A stretch of 64,000 nucleotides of DNA, from NCBI GenBank assembly GCA_965202895.1, contig OZ241901.1:3534001-3598000 (forward strand), read 5' to 3'. Source of the DNA: JAJDXW01 sp965202895. Its GTDB lineage: Bacteria; Pseudomonadota; Gammaproteobacteria; HK1. The translations under genes were made by a program, and so were the position numbers. This document shows, piece after piece, positions 1 to 9,373 of this stretch. The notes beneath the pieces are model-generated. The model was not told where the DNA came from. It saw only the letters and a program-made list of their open reading frames with translations, and ran no database searches. Every line of letters begins with the position of its first letter. Within the stretch, counting starts at the first letter, position 1.

Positions 1-540
1 GGCACGGCCTGGCATTCCGACGTGAGCTGCGACGAAGAGCCGCCGATGGCGAGCATCCTGCACCTGACGACGGCCCCGTCGGTCGGCGGCGACACATTGT
101 TCGCGAACATGTACGCGGCCTACGACACCCTCTCCGAAACCATGAAGAAGGTCCTCGACCCGCTGGAAGCGCTGCACACCGCCGACGTGCATCGCGGCCG
201 CTACGAGCCGTTGGGCGGCGGGCTGCGCCGGGAGAAGCACCCGGAGGCCGTACACCCGGTGATCCGCACCCACCCCGAGACCGGCCGCAAGCTCATCTTC
301 GTGAACGAGCCCTTCACGCAGGGGATCGTCGGCATGAAGAGGGCGGAGAGCGACGCGCTGCTCGGGTTTCTCTACGCCCACTGCGCCAATCCGCAGTTCC
401 AGTGCCGGTTCCGGTGGCGGAAGAACTCGATCGCCATGTGGGACAATCGCTGCACCCAGCACCATGCCACCTGGGACTACTGGCCCGAGACGAGGAGCGG
501 GGTGCGGGTCACCGTCAAGGGCGACCGCCCCTGGCACTGA
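1..540 (+). CDS. TauD/TfdA-family Fe(II)/2-oxoglutarate dioxygenase, C-terminal part
   Basis: The coding frame is already open at base 1, so the N-terminus lies outside the window; 179 residues are visible. The protein begins within the iron-binding site: WHSDVS supplies the His and Asp of the HxD motif, and the distal His and 2-oxoglutarate-binding region is near the C-terminus (NRCTQHHATWDY and the arginine of ETRSGVRV). Family members are cytoplasmic and use 2-oxoglutarate and O2 to oxidise small acids such as taurine, alkyl sulfates or 2,4-D. The substrate cannot be told from this fragment. The gene ends about 100 bases before a decayed lipoprotein gene and shows no operon partner here. 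Confidence 0.85.
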   Translation, partial: GTAWHSDVSCDEEPPMASILHLTTAPSVGGDTLFANMYAAYDTLSETMKKVLDPLEALHTADVHRGRYEPLGGGLRREKHPEAVHPVIRTHPETGRKLIFVNEPFTQGIVGMKRAESDALLGFLYAHCANPQFQCRFRWRKNSIAMWDNRCTQHHATWDYWPETRSGVRVTVKGDRPWH

Positions 541-639
541 CGGCCGGCCCCGGAAGCGGTCCCGGACCTGCCGCACCACGCCGGTGCGGCGGAAGCGAGC
601 GGCCGCGGGAACGGCGGGGACGCGGGAAGAGGAGAAACC

Positions 640-1041
640 ATGCACACGAAGAAGCATGGTCGGTCTCGCCGTCGCCATTGCTGCTGCGACGGTCGGGCTC
701 GGGGGAAGCCGTGCGAGCATCGGCAAGCCGAAGGGGCGGCGGTCACGGTGAGAGCGCCCCAAGCCTGCGCCGGACGGATCGAATGCACGCTCACGAACAG
801 GAAGGAACGCCGTGAAGTCACGCCGACCGGCGACGTGGTGATCGAGAAGAGCGACGATCCGCTGCGCGCGGCCGGCACGGACGCAGGCGGAAACCTCTAC
901 CACACCGACGAGGCCGCCGACGCGCGAGGCGGGCGCGCGTGGGGGAACGTGCTCCTCGGAGGGGTGGTCGGAGGGATCATCGACGCCGACACCGACGCGC
1001 ACCGGGAGTACCCCGGCACGATCGACGTGCCGGGCCCGTGA
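640..1041 (+). pseudogene. frameshifted glycine-zipper lipoprotein remnant
   Basis: A good ribosome-binding site (GAGGAG) precedes the ATG at 640, which starts MHTKK. The expected hydrophobic signal (MVGLAVAIAAATVGLGG) then lies in the +2 frame from 656, and the body returns to the first frame by about 740. The body contains CTLTN, VTPTGDVVIEKSDDPL and a GNVLLGGVVGGIIDADT segment followed by YPGTIDVP. These resemble, from memory, small outer-membrane lipoproteins with a C-terminal glycine-zipper helix. Two compensating frame changes are needed to rebuild the protein, and the lipobox cysteine has been lost (GGSRAS where GGCAS is expected). Decay or sequencing errors would both explain this. 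Confidence 0.55.
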
Positions 1042-1183
1042 TCTCCGGCAGATCGAGCGGGCGGGCTCCGGTCGTCCCGCGGGTGCGGCATGGGTATCCC
1101 GACAAGGCGTTGCGGGGAGGGGCCGGAGGGTTTCGGGGATTCCGCCGCATCCGCCTCCTGGCGCAAGCGCATCGCCCGCCTCG

Positions 1184-2008
1184 TCATCGCTCGGGCAGCA
1201 TCGTCGGGTCGAGGGCGTCGCGGAGCACGTCGCCCAGCATGTTGAGGCCGAGGACGGTGGCCGCCACCGCCGCGCCGGGAACGAGCGCGGTCCAGGCCGC
1301 TACGTCGAGGTAGTCGCGGGAGGCCTGGATCATCAGCCCCCACGACGGGGTCGGAGGCTGGGCGCCGAGACCCAGGAACGAGAGGGCCGCTTCCGCGAGG
1401 ATCGCGAAGGCGACCGAGATGGTCGCCTGCACGATGACCGGGGCCATGATGTTCGGCAGGACGTGCAGCCGGATGATCCGCCAGCTCGATGCGCCCTGCG
1501 AACGCGCCGCCTCGACGTATGGAAGCGCCGCGACCCGCAGCGTCTCGCCGCGAACGATGCGTGACAGGTAGGGGGAGAAGGCGATGCCGATGGCGAGGAT
1601 CGTATTGGGGACGCTCGGCCCGAGCACGGCCGAGATCGCGAGCGCGAGCAGAAGCACCGGAAAGCTCAGGAGCGTATCCACGAGCCGCATCAGGGAGTGG
1701 TCCGTCCAGCCGCCGAAGTAGCCCGAGGCCACGCCGAGGGGGAGGCCGACGACGACGCTGAGGGCCACTGCGAGGACGGCGATCACGAGCGACGTGTGGG
1801 CGCCGAGCAATACCCGCCAGAGAAGCTCCCGCCCGAGCTGGTCGGTCCCGAGCGGGTGCTCGACCGACGGCGGCTCGAGCCGCGCCAGCACGTCGATCTT
1901 CGTCGTCAGCTCCTCGGGGACGAGGAACGGGGACCCGACCGCGACCGCGGTGAAGAGGACCACCAGGGACAGGCCGATGAGCCCCTTGGGGGTGAGGAGG
2001 GCCCGCAC
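1184..2008 (-). CDS. peptide/nickel-type ABC transporter permease (DppC/OppC-like)
   Basis: An inner-membrane permease of 274 residues, second of the pair that forms the channel of a Dpp/Opp-type importer. It has an OppC-like N-terminus with one transmembrane helix, a periplasmic segment containing HPLGTDQLGRELLWRVL, and a five-helix permease core. The EAA loop that contacts the ATPase is visible (YVEAARSQGASSWRIIRLHVLPN). I chose the GTG at 2008, five bases after the stop of the upstream permease gene, because it gives a normal short N-terminus. It is translated after dppB and dppA-like genes on the minus strand. The cargo is not determined by the permease sequence. Confidence 0.9.
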   Translation of the reverse strand: MRALLTPKGLIGLSLVVLFTAVAVGSPFLVPEELTTKIDVLARLEPPSVEHPLGTDQLGRELLWRVLLGAHTSLVIAVLAVALSVVVGLPLGVASGYFGGWTDHSLMRLVDTLLSFPVLLLALAISAVLGPSVPNTILAIGIAFSPYLSRIVRGETLRVAALPYVEAARSQGASSWRIIRLHVLPNIMAPVIVQATISVAFAILAEAALSFLGLGAQPPTPSWGLMIQASRDYLDVAAWTALVPGAAVAATVLGLNMLGDVLRDALDPTMLPER

Positions 2009-2013
2009 GCGCT

Positions 2014-2955
2014 CTACCCCAGCCGAACGCGCGGATCGATGAGGGTATAGAGCACGTCGACGATGAGGTTCGCGAGCATCACCACGGCCGCGATCACGAA
2101 TACGGTCGCCTGGATGAGGGGCACGTCCCGGTTGAGGAGCGCTTGGTAGGTGAGCCAGCCCATGCCGGTGTAGTTGAACAGGCTCTCGATCACGATGATC
2201 GATCCGAAGAGGTAGCCGAGCTGGAGGCCGGCGACGGTCACCACCGGCGAGATGGCGTTGCGGAGCGCGTGGCGGAACACCACCGCCCCGGACCCGAGGC
2301 CCTTCGCCCGGCACACCCGGATGAAGTCCTGGCCGAGCACCTCGAGCATGGCGGACCGGGTCATCCGGGTGAGATGCGCCATGAGGCTCAGTCCGAGGGC
2401 GGTCGCGGGCAGGAGCGCGTGCCGGAACGCGAGCGGGAAATCCTCCGTCGGCGATGCGTACCCCGACGAAGGAAGCCAGCCGAGTCCCCGGGAGATCAAC
2501 AGGATAAGAACGATTCCCCAGAAGAAATCGGGGAGGCTGATGCCGGCGAGGGCGAGGCTGGACCCGGCCGTGTCCTGCCATCGGTCCCGGTACACCGCGC
2601 TCAGGACCCCGAGCGGAATGGCGGTCGCGAGCGCGATGAGCAGCGACAGGACCACGATCATCGCGCTCGCCGTCACCTTCTGGGCGAGGAGCGCGGCGAT
2701 CGGCTCCTTGAAGCGCAGGCTCGTTCCCCAGTCGCCGGTGAGCATCCCGCCGATCCAGCGGCCGTACTGCACGACGAGGGGGTCGTCGAGCCCGAGCGAA
2801 TCGCGAAGCCCGGCGAGGGCGGCGGGGTTGCTCTGGGTGCCCATGATCATCATGGCCACGTCGCCCGGCAGGACGTGGGTGATCGTGAACGTCACGATGG
2901 ATATGAGGAGGAGGGTGAGGGCGAACAGCGCCGCCCTCCGGGCGAGGTAGCTCAC
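2014..2955 (-). CDS. peptide/nickel-type ABC transporter permease (DppB/OppB-like)
   Basis: An inner-membrane permease of 313 residues of normal DppB length. It begins with a GTG-initiated first helix (LARRAALFALTLLLISIVTF) followed by the family's ITHVLPGD segment. The EAA loop is near residue 210 (DFIRVCRAKGLGSGAVVFRHALRN). It pairs with the adjacent DppC-like protein to form the translocation channel; the two genes are separated by five bases and must be co-transcribed. A 296-base GC-rich gap separates it from the binding-protein gene upstream, with no other gene in it. Confidence 0.92.
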   Translation of the reverse strand: MSYLARRAALFALTLLLISIVTFTITHVLPGDVAMMIMGTQSNPAALAGLRDSLGLDDPLVVQYGRWIGGMLTGDWGTSLRFKEPIAALLAQKVTASAMIVVLSLLIALATAIPLGVLSAVYRDRWQDTAGSSLALAGISLPDFFWGIVLILLISRGLGWLPSSGYASPTEDFPLAFRHALLPATALGLSLMAHLTRMTRSAMLEVLGQDFIRVCRAKGLGSGAVVFRHALRNAISPVVTVAGLQLGYLFGSIIVIESLFNYTGMGWLTYQALLNRDVPLIQATVFVIAAVVMLANLIVDVLYTLIDPRVRLG

Positions 2956-3251
2956 CGCCGGCTACCCGTGCGCCGCATCTTCGCATTCATCGGTTTCGGG
3001 GGAGGCAGGGCGTGTGCGCGGCGCACCGGGCCGAGCGGAAGCGGGGCGGGTCCGAGGGAGCCGCCCTTCCCCCCGGCGGCGGATCGAGGAAGCCCCGCCT
3101 CCGGCGAAGCCGCCGGGGTCTCGGGAGGCGGACGCCCGGGCCGGGCGGGAGGCTGCGCCCCCCGGGACGCGGGCGCTCCCCCGGACGCGGGCGCCCCTCG
3201 CGGATGCGGGGCCTCCTCGCAGAGGCGGGCCTCCTCGCCGGCGCCGATGAC

Positions 3252-4799
3252 TCAGGACTCGAGCCAAACGTTCTTGAACTGGAGGTTCGAGCCGTTCGGG
3301 TGCACCAGCCGGTCGAGCCCGCCCACGTTCTGCCGCGCCGCCACCGTCCCGTTCCGGAACCAGAGCACCACGTCGAGGGTCTCGTCCTGCACGCGCTTCT
3401 GGACCGCCTTGTAGATCTCCGCGCGCTCGAGCGGGTCCACGACCCGCCGGGCCGCCTCCGTCAGCTCGTCGATCCTGGCATCCTCGATGTTGCGGTAGTT
3501 GAAGGCGCCGGTCGAGTGCCACAGGGAGTAGTAGAGGAAGTCCGGCTCCCACAGCGTGAAGAAGTTCATCATCGTGACCTGGTAGTCGCGATCGACCCAG
3601 CACTGGCTCAGCCAGTCCGACCAGGTGAGCTGCTGCACCGACGCCTCGACCCCGCCCTGGCGGAACCACTCGACGAGGATCTGGGTCGCCTCGACGTGCC
3701 AGGGGTAGTTGGTGGTGGTCTTGAAGACGAACTCGAGCTCGTTCGGGCCGAATCCCGCCTCCGCGAGCAGCGCCGCGGCCGCGTCGAAGTCCTGCGCGCG
3801 CGGGGTCAGCGCATCGTTCCAGGTGGGCGAGGTCGGGAAGCTCGGCGATGCGGTGGCCACCCCCTGGCCCCAGAGCGCCCCTTGCACCAGGGTCTCCTTG
3901 TCGACCATGAGGTCGAGGGCCTTTCGGACCCGCGGGTCGTCGAAGGGTTCGACCGCGTGGTTGAAGTTGAGGAACGCCCACGAGAGCGGGAACCACGTGA
4001 GCACCTGGAGGCCGGGGTCCGCCTCGAGCGCTTCGACCCGATCGAGCGGGACGTCGTTGATGAGGTGCATCTCCCCGGTCCGAACCCCGGTCAGGCGCAC
4101 CGTCGGCTCCGTCACCTCGCGGCTCAGCACCCCGTCGAGATGGGGCGCCCCGCCCCAGTATTCGTCGAACCGGACGAGCTCGACCTCGTTGCCGAACTCG
4201 CGCCGGACGAACCTGAACGGGCCGCAGCCGGTGGGAGTCGTGCCCTGGACGTCGCCCGAACCTTCGGGGATGACGACCCCCGCGCCGTTCTCGGCGAGCC
4301 GGCTCAGGAACGGGGCGTTCACCTGGGTCATGCGGATGACCACCGTCATGTCGTCCGGGGTCTCGATGGCCGCCACGTCGTTGAAGACCTCGAAGTTGAC
4401 CGCTCCGGTCTCCGGGTTCTTCACGCGCTCGAAGGAGTACTTCACGTCGGCCGCGGTCATCGGGGAGCCGTCGTGGAACCGGACCCCGGGCCGAAGATGG
4501 AACGTGTAGACGAGCCCGTCGGGAGACTGCTCGAACCGCTCCGCGAGGCTCGGGATCACGGTGAAGCTCTCGTCGACGGTCACGATCGCGTCGTGCACGT
4601 TCTGGAGGAGGCGGACCGTGGACGCGGTCCCGGTCTGGTGAATGTCGAGGTTCTGGGTGGTCTCCGAATGTCCCCAGATGAGGGTGCCGCCGCGGACCGG
4701 CTCGTCCGCCGCGTGCGCGGCGATGGAATGGAGCCCGGGCCCCAGCACCGCACCCCCCACCAGGGCGCTCGTATTCCTGATGAACTCTCTTCGCTTCAT
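3252..4799 (-). CDS. periplasmic peptide-binding protein of an ABC importer (DppA/OppA-like, SBP family 5)
   Basis: A 515-residue extracytoplasmic solute-binding protein. The N-terminus carries a twin-arginine signal: MKRREFIRN followed by a hydrophobic stretch and AHA-ADE as a likely cleavage region. The family-5 hallmark segment YTFHLRPGVRFHDGSPMTAADV is present at about residue 110-130. I chose the ATG at 4799 because it places the RR motif at the N-terminus and has AGGACGG just upstream; a longer start at 4835 adds 12 unlikely residues. It supplies the substrate (oligopeptide, glutathione or similar) to the two permeases downstream. The ATPase genes diverge from it across about 200-290 bases that should hold both promoters. 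Confidence 0.9.
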   Translation of the reverse strand: MKRREFIRNTSALVGGAVLGPGLHSIAAHAADEPVRGGTLIWGHSETTQNLDIHQTGTASTVRLLQNVHDAIVTVDESFTVIPSLAERFEQSPDGLVYTFHLRPGVRFHDGSPMTAADVKYSFERVKNPETGAVNFEVFNDVAAIETPDDMTVVIRMTQVNAPFLSRLAENGAGVVIPEGSGDVQGTTPTGCGPFRFVRREFGNEVELVRFDEYWGGAPHLDGVLSREVTEPTVRLTGVRTGEMHLINDVPLDRVEALEADPGLQVLTWFPLSWAFLNFNHAVEPFDDPRVRKALDLMVDKETLVQGALWGQGVATASPSFPTSPTWNDALTPRAQDFDAAAALLAEAGFGPNELEFVFKTTTNYPWHVEATQILVEWFRQGGVEASVQQLTWSDWLSQCWVDRDYQVTMMNFFTLWEPDFLYYSLWHSTGAFNYRNIEDARIDELTEAARRVVDPLERAEIYKAVQKRVQDETLDVVLWFRNGTVAARQNVGGLDRLVHPNGSNLQFKNVWLES

Positions 4800-5091
4800 G
4801 GTTCCCGTCCTCTTCGCTTGAGATGGACCGCTCATCGTCCGATATTAGTCGACCCGCGCGCCGTCGTCCCCCCGCCGCCTCGGGCCCGCGTTCGGGGCCG
4901 GCGCCCGGGACCGGTGATCGAAGGCGGGGGAGGGGCCGGGGACGGCTCCACCCCGGAGCGCGTTCCGGCGCGGGTTCGCGGGCAACGCGGAGAGGAGGGC
5001 AGCCGTCACGTCGATCCGAGCGAGCGCCTCGCCTGCATCGCCGCGCGAACCGGCGGCGGACGCCGCGCTCGTCCGCGTCGAGGACCTCCGG

Positions 5092-6075
5092 GTGCGTTTC
5101 CACGTGCCGGGCGGCGTGGTCCGGGCCGTCAACGGGGTCTCCTTCGACGTCCTGCGCGGCGAGACCCTGGCCGTCGTGGGCGAGTCGGGGAGCGGCAAGA
5201 GCGTCACCGCGCTCTCGATCCTCGGTCTCCTGCCCATGCCCCCGGCGCGGATCGAGACGGGACGCATCCGCTTCGAAGGGCGCGACCTGCTCTCCCTGCC
5301 CGAGTCCGCGATGCGCGGCGTTCGCGGAAACTCGATCTCCATGATTTTTCAGGAGCCGATGACGTCCCTCGATCCGCTGATGACGGTCGGGCGCCAGATC
5401 GCGGAGTCGATCGAGATCCACCAGGGCCTTCGACGGTCGGAGGCGCACGAGGCGGCAGTGGCGGCGCTCGCGCTCGTGCGGGCGCCGGAGCCCGCGCGGC
5501 GCGCGCGGCAGTACCCGTTCCAGCTCTCCGGCGGGCTCCGCCAGCGGGTGATGATCGCGATGGCGATGGCCTGCCGTCCCCGGCTCCTTATCGCGGACGA
5601 GCCGACCACCGCCCTCGACGTCACGGTGCAGGCCCAGATCCTCGGTCTGATGGACGAGCTCAAGGAGCGCACCGGGGCCTCCATCGTCCTCATCACCCAC
5701 GATCTCGGGGTGGTCGCGGAGATGGCGCAGCGGGTCGTCGTGATGTACGCCGGCCGCGTCGTCGAGCGGGGCGGGGTGCGGGAGCTCTTCGAGCGTCCCC
5801 TGCATCCGTACACCGCCGGGCTCCTCGGCTCCGTCCCGCGGCTCCATTCGTCCCTGGAGCCGGAAGCGAACGACGGAGGTGACGGCGATCTTCGAGAGAT
5901 CCCGGGGATCGTTCCGTCCATGCGCGACGAGATCGTGGGGTGCGCGTTCGCGCCGCGCTGCCCCATCGCCGCGGACCGCTGCCGGCGCGCGGCGCCGCCG
6001 CTCGAGTGGAAGCGCGCGGGGCAGGCGGCGGCCTGCTGGGAGAGCGATCGCTTCGGGCGGGAACGTGCCGCCTGA
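5092..6075 (+). CDS. peptide ABC transporter ATPase (DppD/OppD-like)
   Basis: The first of two ATPases driving the peptide importer. Visible motifs are Walker A GESGSGKS, Q-loop MIFQEPM, the signature LSGGLRQR, Walker B LLIADEPT and the switch histidine in LITHDL. The oligopeptide-type C-terminal extension carries CAFAPRCPIAADRC, typical of an iron-sulfur-like cysteine cluster. The coordinate given is the first canonical start (GTG). However, coding similarity clearly begins earlier (ALVRVEDLRVRF is the usual first beta strand), and an AGGAGG at 4993-4998 sits six bases before an in-frame GTC at 5005. The true start is therefore probably near 5005 with a non-standard or mis-sequenced codon. 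Confidence 0.88.
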   Translation: MRFHVPGGVVRAVNGVSFDVLRGETLAVVGESGSGKSVTALSILGLLPMPPARIETGRIRFEGRDLLSLPESAMRGVRGNSISMIFQEPMTSLDPLMTVGRQIAESIEIHQGLRRSEAHEAAVAALALVRAPEPARRARQYPFQLSGGLRQRVMIAMAMACRPRLLIADEPTTALDVTVQAQILGLMDELKERTGASIVLITHDLGVVAEMAQRVVVMYAGRVVERGGVRELFERPLHPYTAGLLGSVPRLHSSLEPEANDGGDGDLREIPGIVPSMRDEIVGCAFAPRCPIAADRCRRAAPPLEWKRAGQAAACWESDRFGRERAA

Positions 6076-7075
6076 GACCGGCGGGGCCGGCCCTCCCGCG
6101 CCGGTCCTCGAGGTCGCGGACCTCGACAAGCGCTTTCCGCTCCGGGCGGGCCTCTTCGGGCGCGCCGCGGGCTGGGTCAACGCGGTCAACGGGGTCGGCT
6201 TCGAGATCCGGGCGGGCGAGACGCTCGGGGTGGTCGGAGAGAGCGGCTGCGGCAAGACGACGCTCGGGAAGACGGTGATACGCCTCCTCCGGCCCGACGG
6301 CGGGCGGATCGTCCTGCACGGGCGCGACATCACCCACGCGAGCGATGCCGATCTTCGCGAGAGCCGGCGCGACGTCCAGATGGTGTTCCAGGACCCGTTC
6401 TCCTCCCTCAACCCGCGCATGACCTGCCGGCGGATCGTGGCCGAGCCGCTCGAGATCCACGGGCTTCCCGCCGGGGGCACGAAGGAGGACCGGGTCGCCG
6501 AGATGTTCGAGCGCACGGGCCTTCGCCTCGATCAGCTCGACCGCTACCCGCACCAGCTTTCCGGCGGCCAGCGCCAGCGGCTCGGGATCGCGCGGGCGCT
6601 CGCCGTCGAGCCGTCGGTGATCGTCGCGGACGAGCCGGTCTCGGCCCTCGACGTCTCGGTGCAGGCCCAGGTGCTGAACCTGTTGCGCTCGCTTCAGCGG
6701 GGCTCGCGCCTCGCCTATCTCTTCATCTCCCACGACCTCGCGGTGGTCGAGCACGTCGCGCACCGCATCGCGGTGATGTATCTCGGCAAGATCGTCGAGC
6801 TCGCGGAGAAACGGGCCCTCTTCTCCGCGCCCCGGCATCCCTATACCGAGGCCCTGCTGGCCGCGGCGCCGGTCCCGACCCCCGGGCGCCGGGTGGAGCG
6901 AATCATCCTCCACGGCGAGGTTCCGAGCCCGGTGAACCTGCCGGCCGGGTGCGCCTTCCATACCCGCTGTCCCCTGGCCGAGGACGTCTGCCGGCGGGAA
7001 GCGCCCCGGCTCCGCACGGTGGAGGCGGGCCACCGGGTCGCGTGTCATCTGCGCGGGGGCGCCGAGGGCGCATAG
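6065..7075 (+). CDS. peptide ABC transporter ATPase (DppF/OppF-like)
   Basis: The second ATPase of the importer, 336 residues from a GTG that overlaps the end of the previous gene by 11 bases. Motifs in order: Walker A GESGCGKTT, Q-loop MVFQDPF, signature LSGGQRQR, Walker B VIVADEPVSALD and switch LFISHDLAVV. The C-terminal CAFHTRCPLAEDVC matches the oligopeptide-transporter ATPase extension. The overlap implies translational coupling, so the two ATPases are made in equal amount, as expected for a heterodimeric motor. An earlier start at 5879 in this frame would run deep inside the previous gene and is rejected. Confidence 0.92.
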   Translation: MPPETGGAGPPAPVLEVADLDKRFPLRAGLFGRAAGWVNAVNGVGFEIRAGETLGVVGESGCGKTTLGKTVIRLLRPDGGRIVLHGRDITHASDADLRESRRDVQMVFQDPFSSLNPRMTCRRIVAEPLEIHGLPAGGTKEDRVAEMFERTGLRLDQLDRYPHQLSGGQRQRLGIARALAVEPSVIVADEPVSALDVSVQAQVLNLLRSLQRGSRLAYLFISHDLAVVEHVAHRIAVMYLGKIVELAEKRALFSAPRHPYTEALLAAAPVPTPGRRVERIILHGEVPSPVNLPAGCAFHTRCPLAEDVCRREAPRLRTVEAGHRVACHLRGGAEGA

Positions 7076-7174
7076 CCGTCGGGCTGGGTGGCCGCGCCGC
7101 ATGGCCCGTCGCCCGCGGGCCGCGGCGGGGGAAGGGGCGGAGAAGTCCCGCGGGCGCGCGGTCCGCGGTCGGGG

Positions 7175-8833
7175 TCATGCGAGGTCCGGCCGCCGCGCCG
7201 CGACCCCCAGCTCCGCCTCGAGCGCCATCCCGAGGTCGAGGAGCCGCCCCTCGTCGAACAGGGGCCCCCAGAGCGAGATCCCCTGGGGCACTTCGTACGA
7301 GCGCGCGTCTTCCCCCGCCGCTCCGACGTCGAGCTTGCCGCCCGCGAGGGAGGGGTCGCTTCGCGTCGGCGAATCGAGGAAGCCCGCCCGGAGGTGCAGG
7401 CAGGGATGCCCGGTGAAGTTGGAGGCCACCAGCATCGGCCCGGTCATGAACGGCCCGATCATCGCGTCCACCTCCCGGAACGTTCCGTCGAGCGCCTCCA
7501 TGACCCGGTAGCGCAGGCGGTCGAGCTGCACGTGGTCCACCGCGGACAGGAACCTCGCCTTGCGGAACGCGTTCGGCCACGCGCCCTTGTCTTGCCAGAC
7601 CAGCTCGTCGTCCCGATCGGTGAGGGTGAGCGCCTCGAACGAGGCCGCCGCCTCGGCGAACAGGCCGTGGACGAGCGAGCCGTAGGGCAGCTCCGGCAGG
7701 CCCACCTCGACCACCTCGAGCCCGAGTCTCCGCACGCAGTCGAGGGCGGCCCGGTCGACCCCGGTCGCCCCCTCGTCTTCGAAGGCGGCGGGGAGGTATC
7801 CGACCCGGAGGTCTTTCGCGCCGCGGGTCGCGTCGAAATGGAACGGCGCCCCGATCGAGCTTCGATCGGCCGGGTCCGGCCCGTTGACGGCGGCGAGGAC
7901 GAGGGCGCAGTCTTCCACGGACCGGCAGATGGGCCCCACCTTGTCGAGCGACCAGCAGAGCGCCATGCCCCCGGCGCGCGAGACCCGCCCGAAGGTCGGG
8001 CGCAGCCCCGTCGTGCCGCAACGCTGGGACGGCGAGGTGATGGAGCCCAAGGTCTCGGTCCCGATGGAGAAGGCGCAGAGCCCCGCCGCGGTCGCCGATG
8101 CGGAGCCGGCGCTCGATCCGCTCGACCCTTCTTCGAGGTTCCAGGGGTTTCGCGTCTTGCCTCCGAACCAGATGTCTCCGTAGGCGAGGGCGCCGAGGGT
8201 GGTCTTGCCGAGGAGGACCGCTCCCGCGGACCGCAGAAGTTGCACCACCCGCGCGTCCCCGGCGGGCGTGCGATCCCGGTACGGGGCGGCGCCCCAGGTC
8301 GTCCGCACGTCCTTCGTGTCGAACAGGTCCTTGAGCCCGTAGGGGATCCCGTGGAGGGGCCCCAGCCGGGTCCCGGCCCTGAGAAGCGCGTCCGCGGCAT
8401 CCGCCTGGGCCCGGGCAAGCTCCGGGGTGACGGTGACGAAGCACTCCAGCATCCCGGCGAGGGACTCGATGCGGGCGAGGTATATCTCGGTCAGCCGCCG
8501 GCTGCCGAGGTCGCCGCGCGCGATCCATTGCGAGAGCGAGGTCACAGGGGCGAAGGCGATGTCCTCGTCGGAGTCGGGCAGCGGTCCCGGGTCGGTTGCG
8601 GACGGGCGGAGCGGGGCCTGCGGCGGGGGCGGGCGAAAGCCGGGCAGGCGAGGGTCGAATCGCGATGCCGTCGGGACGTCGTTGTCGAGGGTCAGGGCGC
8701 GCCGCGCCCGGGCCGCCTCGATCTGGCCGTCGAGGTTGTCCAGCATGAGCGCTCGTTCGTCCCGGGTGTACGTGACGCCGACGAGGCGCTCGGCCGCCTC
8801 GATGGCCTCGATCGTGATGTCGGTGTTCTCCAT
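7175..8833 (-). CDS. amidase-signature-family hydrolase
   Basis: A 552-residue cytoplasmic amidase. It has the Ser-cisSer-Lys catalytic set of the family: Lys in HGIPYGLKDLF, the glycine/serine-rich loop GSSGSSAGSASATAAG, and the nucleophile region SIGTETLGSI. The N-terminal ~90 residues form a leader that includes a Pro-rich linker, unlike GatA, and there is no GatB or GatC nearby. A role in hydrolysing a small amide or in urea/allophanate-type chemistry is more likely than tRNA amidation. It lies 100 bases beyond the peptide-transporter ATPase genes on the opposite strand; whether its substrate enters by that transporter is only a guess. Confidence 0.88.
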   Translation of the reverse strand: MENTDITIEAIEAAERLVGVTYTRDERALMLDNLDGQIEAARARRALTLDNDVPTASRFDPRLPGFRPPPPQAPLRPSATDPGPLPDSDEDIAFAPVTSLSQWIARGDLGSRRLTEIYLARIESLAGMLECFVTVTPELARAQADAADALLRAGTRLGPLHGIPYGLKDLFDTKDVRTTWGAAPYRDRTPAGDARVVQLLRSAGAVLLGKTTLGALAYGDIWFGGKTRNPWNLEEGSSGSSAGSASATAAGLCAFSIGTETLGSITSPSQRCGTTGLRPTFGRVSRAGGMALCWSLDKVGPICRSVEDCALVLAAVNGPDPADRSSIGAPFHFDATRGAKDLRVGYLPAAFEDEGATGVDRAALDCVRRLGLEVVEVGLPELPYGSLVHGLFAEAAASFEALTLTDRDDELVWQDKGAWPNAFRKARFLSAVDHVQLDRLRYRVMEALDGTFREVDAMIGPFMTGPMLVASNFTGHPCLHLRAGFLDSPTRSDPSLAGGKLDVGAAGEDARSYEVPQGISLWGPLFDEGRLLDLGMALEAELGVAARRPDLA

Positions 8834-8944
8834 GCCTGCCTGCCTGGAATGAATGAAGGGGGCGGAAGCCGGCCTTCGGAGGCCGGTCGTGCACTATGAA
8901 CGCGCGTCCCGCGCGCGTCCACGCGAGGGGGCGGCGGCAGCCCA

Positions 8945-9189
8945 GGGCCTTTTCACGCCGACCGACTCGCGGCCAGGCCTCGATGCCCACCGCTCTTCCT
9001 GGGAACGGCGCGTTCTCCGAACGCTCGTGTCCCCGCCCGCGAATGGGACGGCAGGACCGCCGCGGGTCGATGCGGGCGGGAGGGACACCCGGGCTCGGAG
9101 AACGCGCCGTTCCCAAGACCTTCGCCGCCCCGATTCCACCGAACCGGCGCTCACCCGCGCGAACCAGTTCCGCAGCGTGAAGAGGCCCC
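8945..9189 (-). repeat. family A intergenic repeat, copy A1
   Basis: One of four near-complete copies of a 240-270 bp repeat lying between genes. This copy is reversed relative to the others. Its ends are inverted repeats of about 16 bases with the shared core TTTCACGC. The left part matches the GACCGACTCGCGGCCAGGC arm and the right part the TCGGTGGAATCGG-like arm. The centre is an imperfect hairpin around GGGAACGGCGCGTTCTCCGA and its complement. It fills much of the 540-base gap between the amidase start and the SDR stop; the rest of that gap (9190-9373) is a G-rich spacer with no gene. Confidence 0.8.
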
Positions 9190-9373
9190 GGGCGGAAGCA
9201 GGACCGTTTCACGTTGGGGAGCCGATCGGCGGAGCCTCGGGCCGACGGGATGGCGGGATGGCGGGATGGCGGGCCGACGGGACGGCGGAGCCGTGGAGCC
9301 GCCCGGTCGAGGCGGCCTTCGTCGGGCCGGGTCGGCCCCGGACCCGATTCCGGGCCCGACCAGGGGCGGCGGA

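Noticed and set aside
7175..8833. GatA of the tRNA amidotransferase.
   Set aside because: No GatB or GatC nearby, an unusual N-terminal extension, and the second amidase at 55104 is likewise isolated from them.
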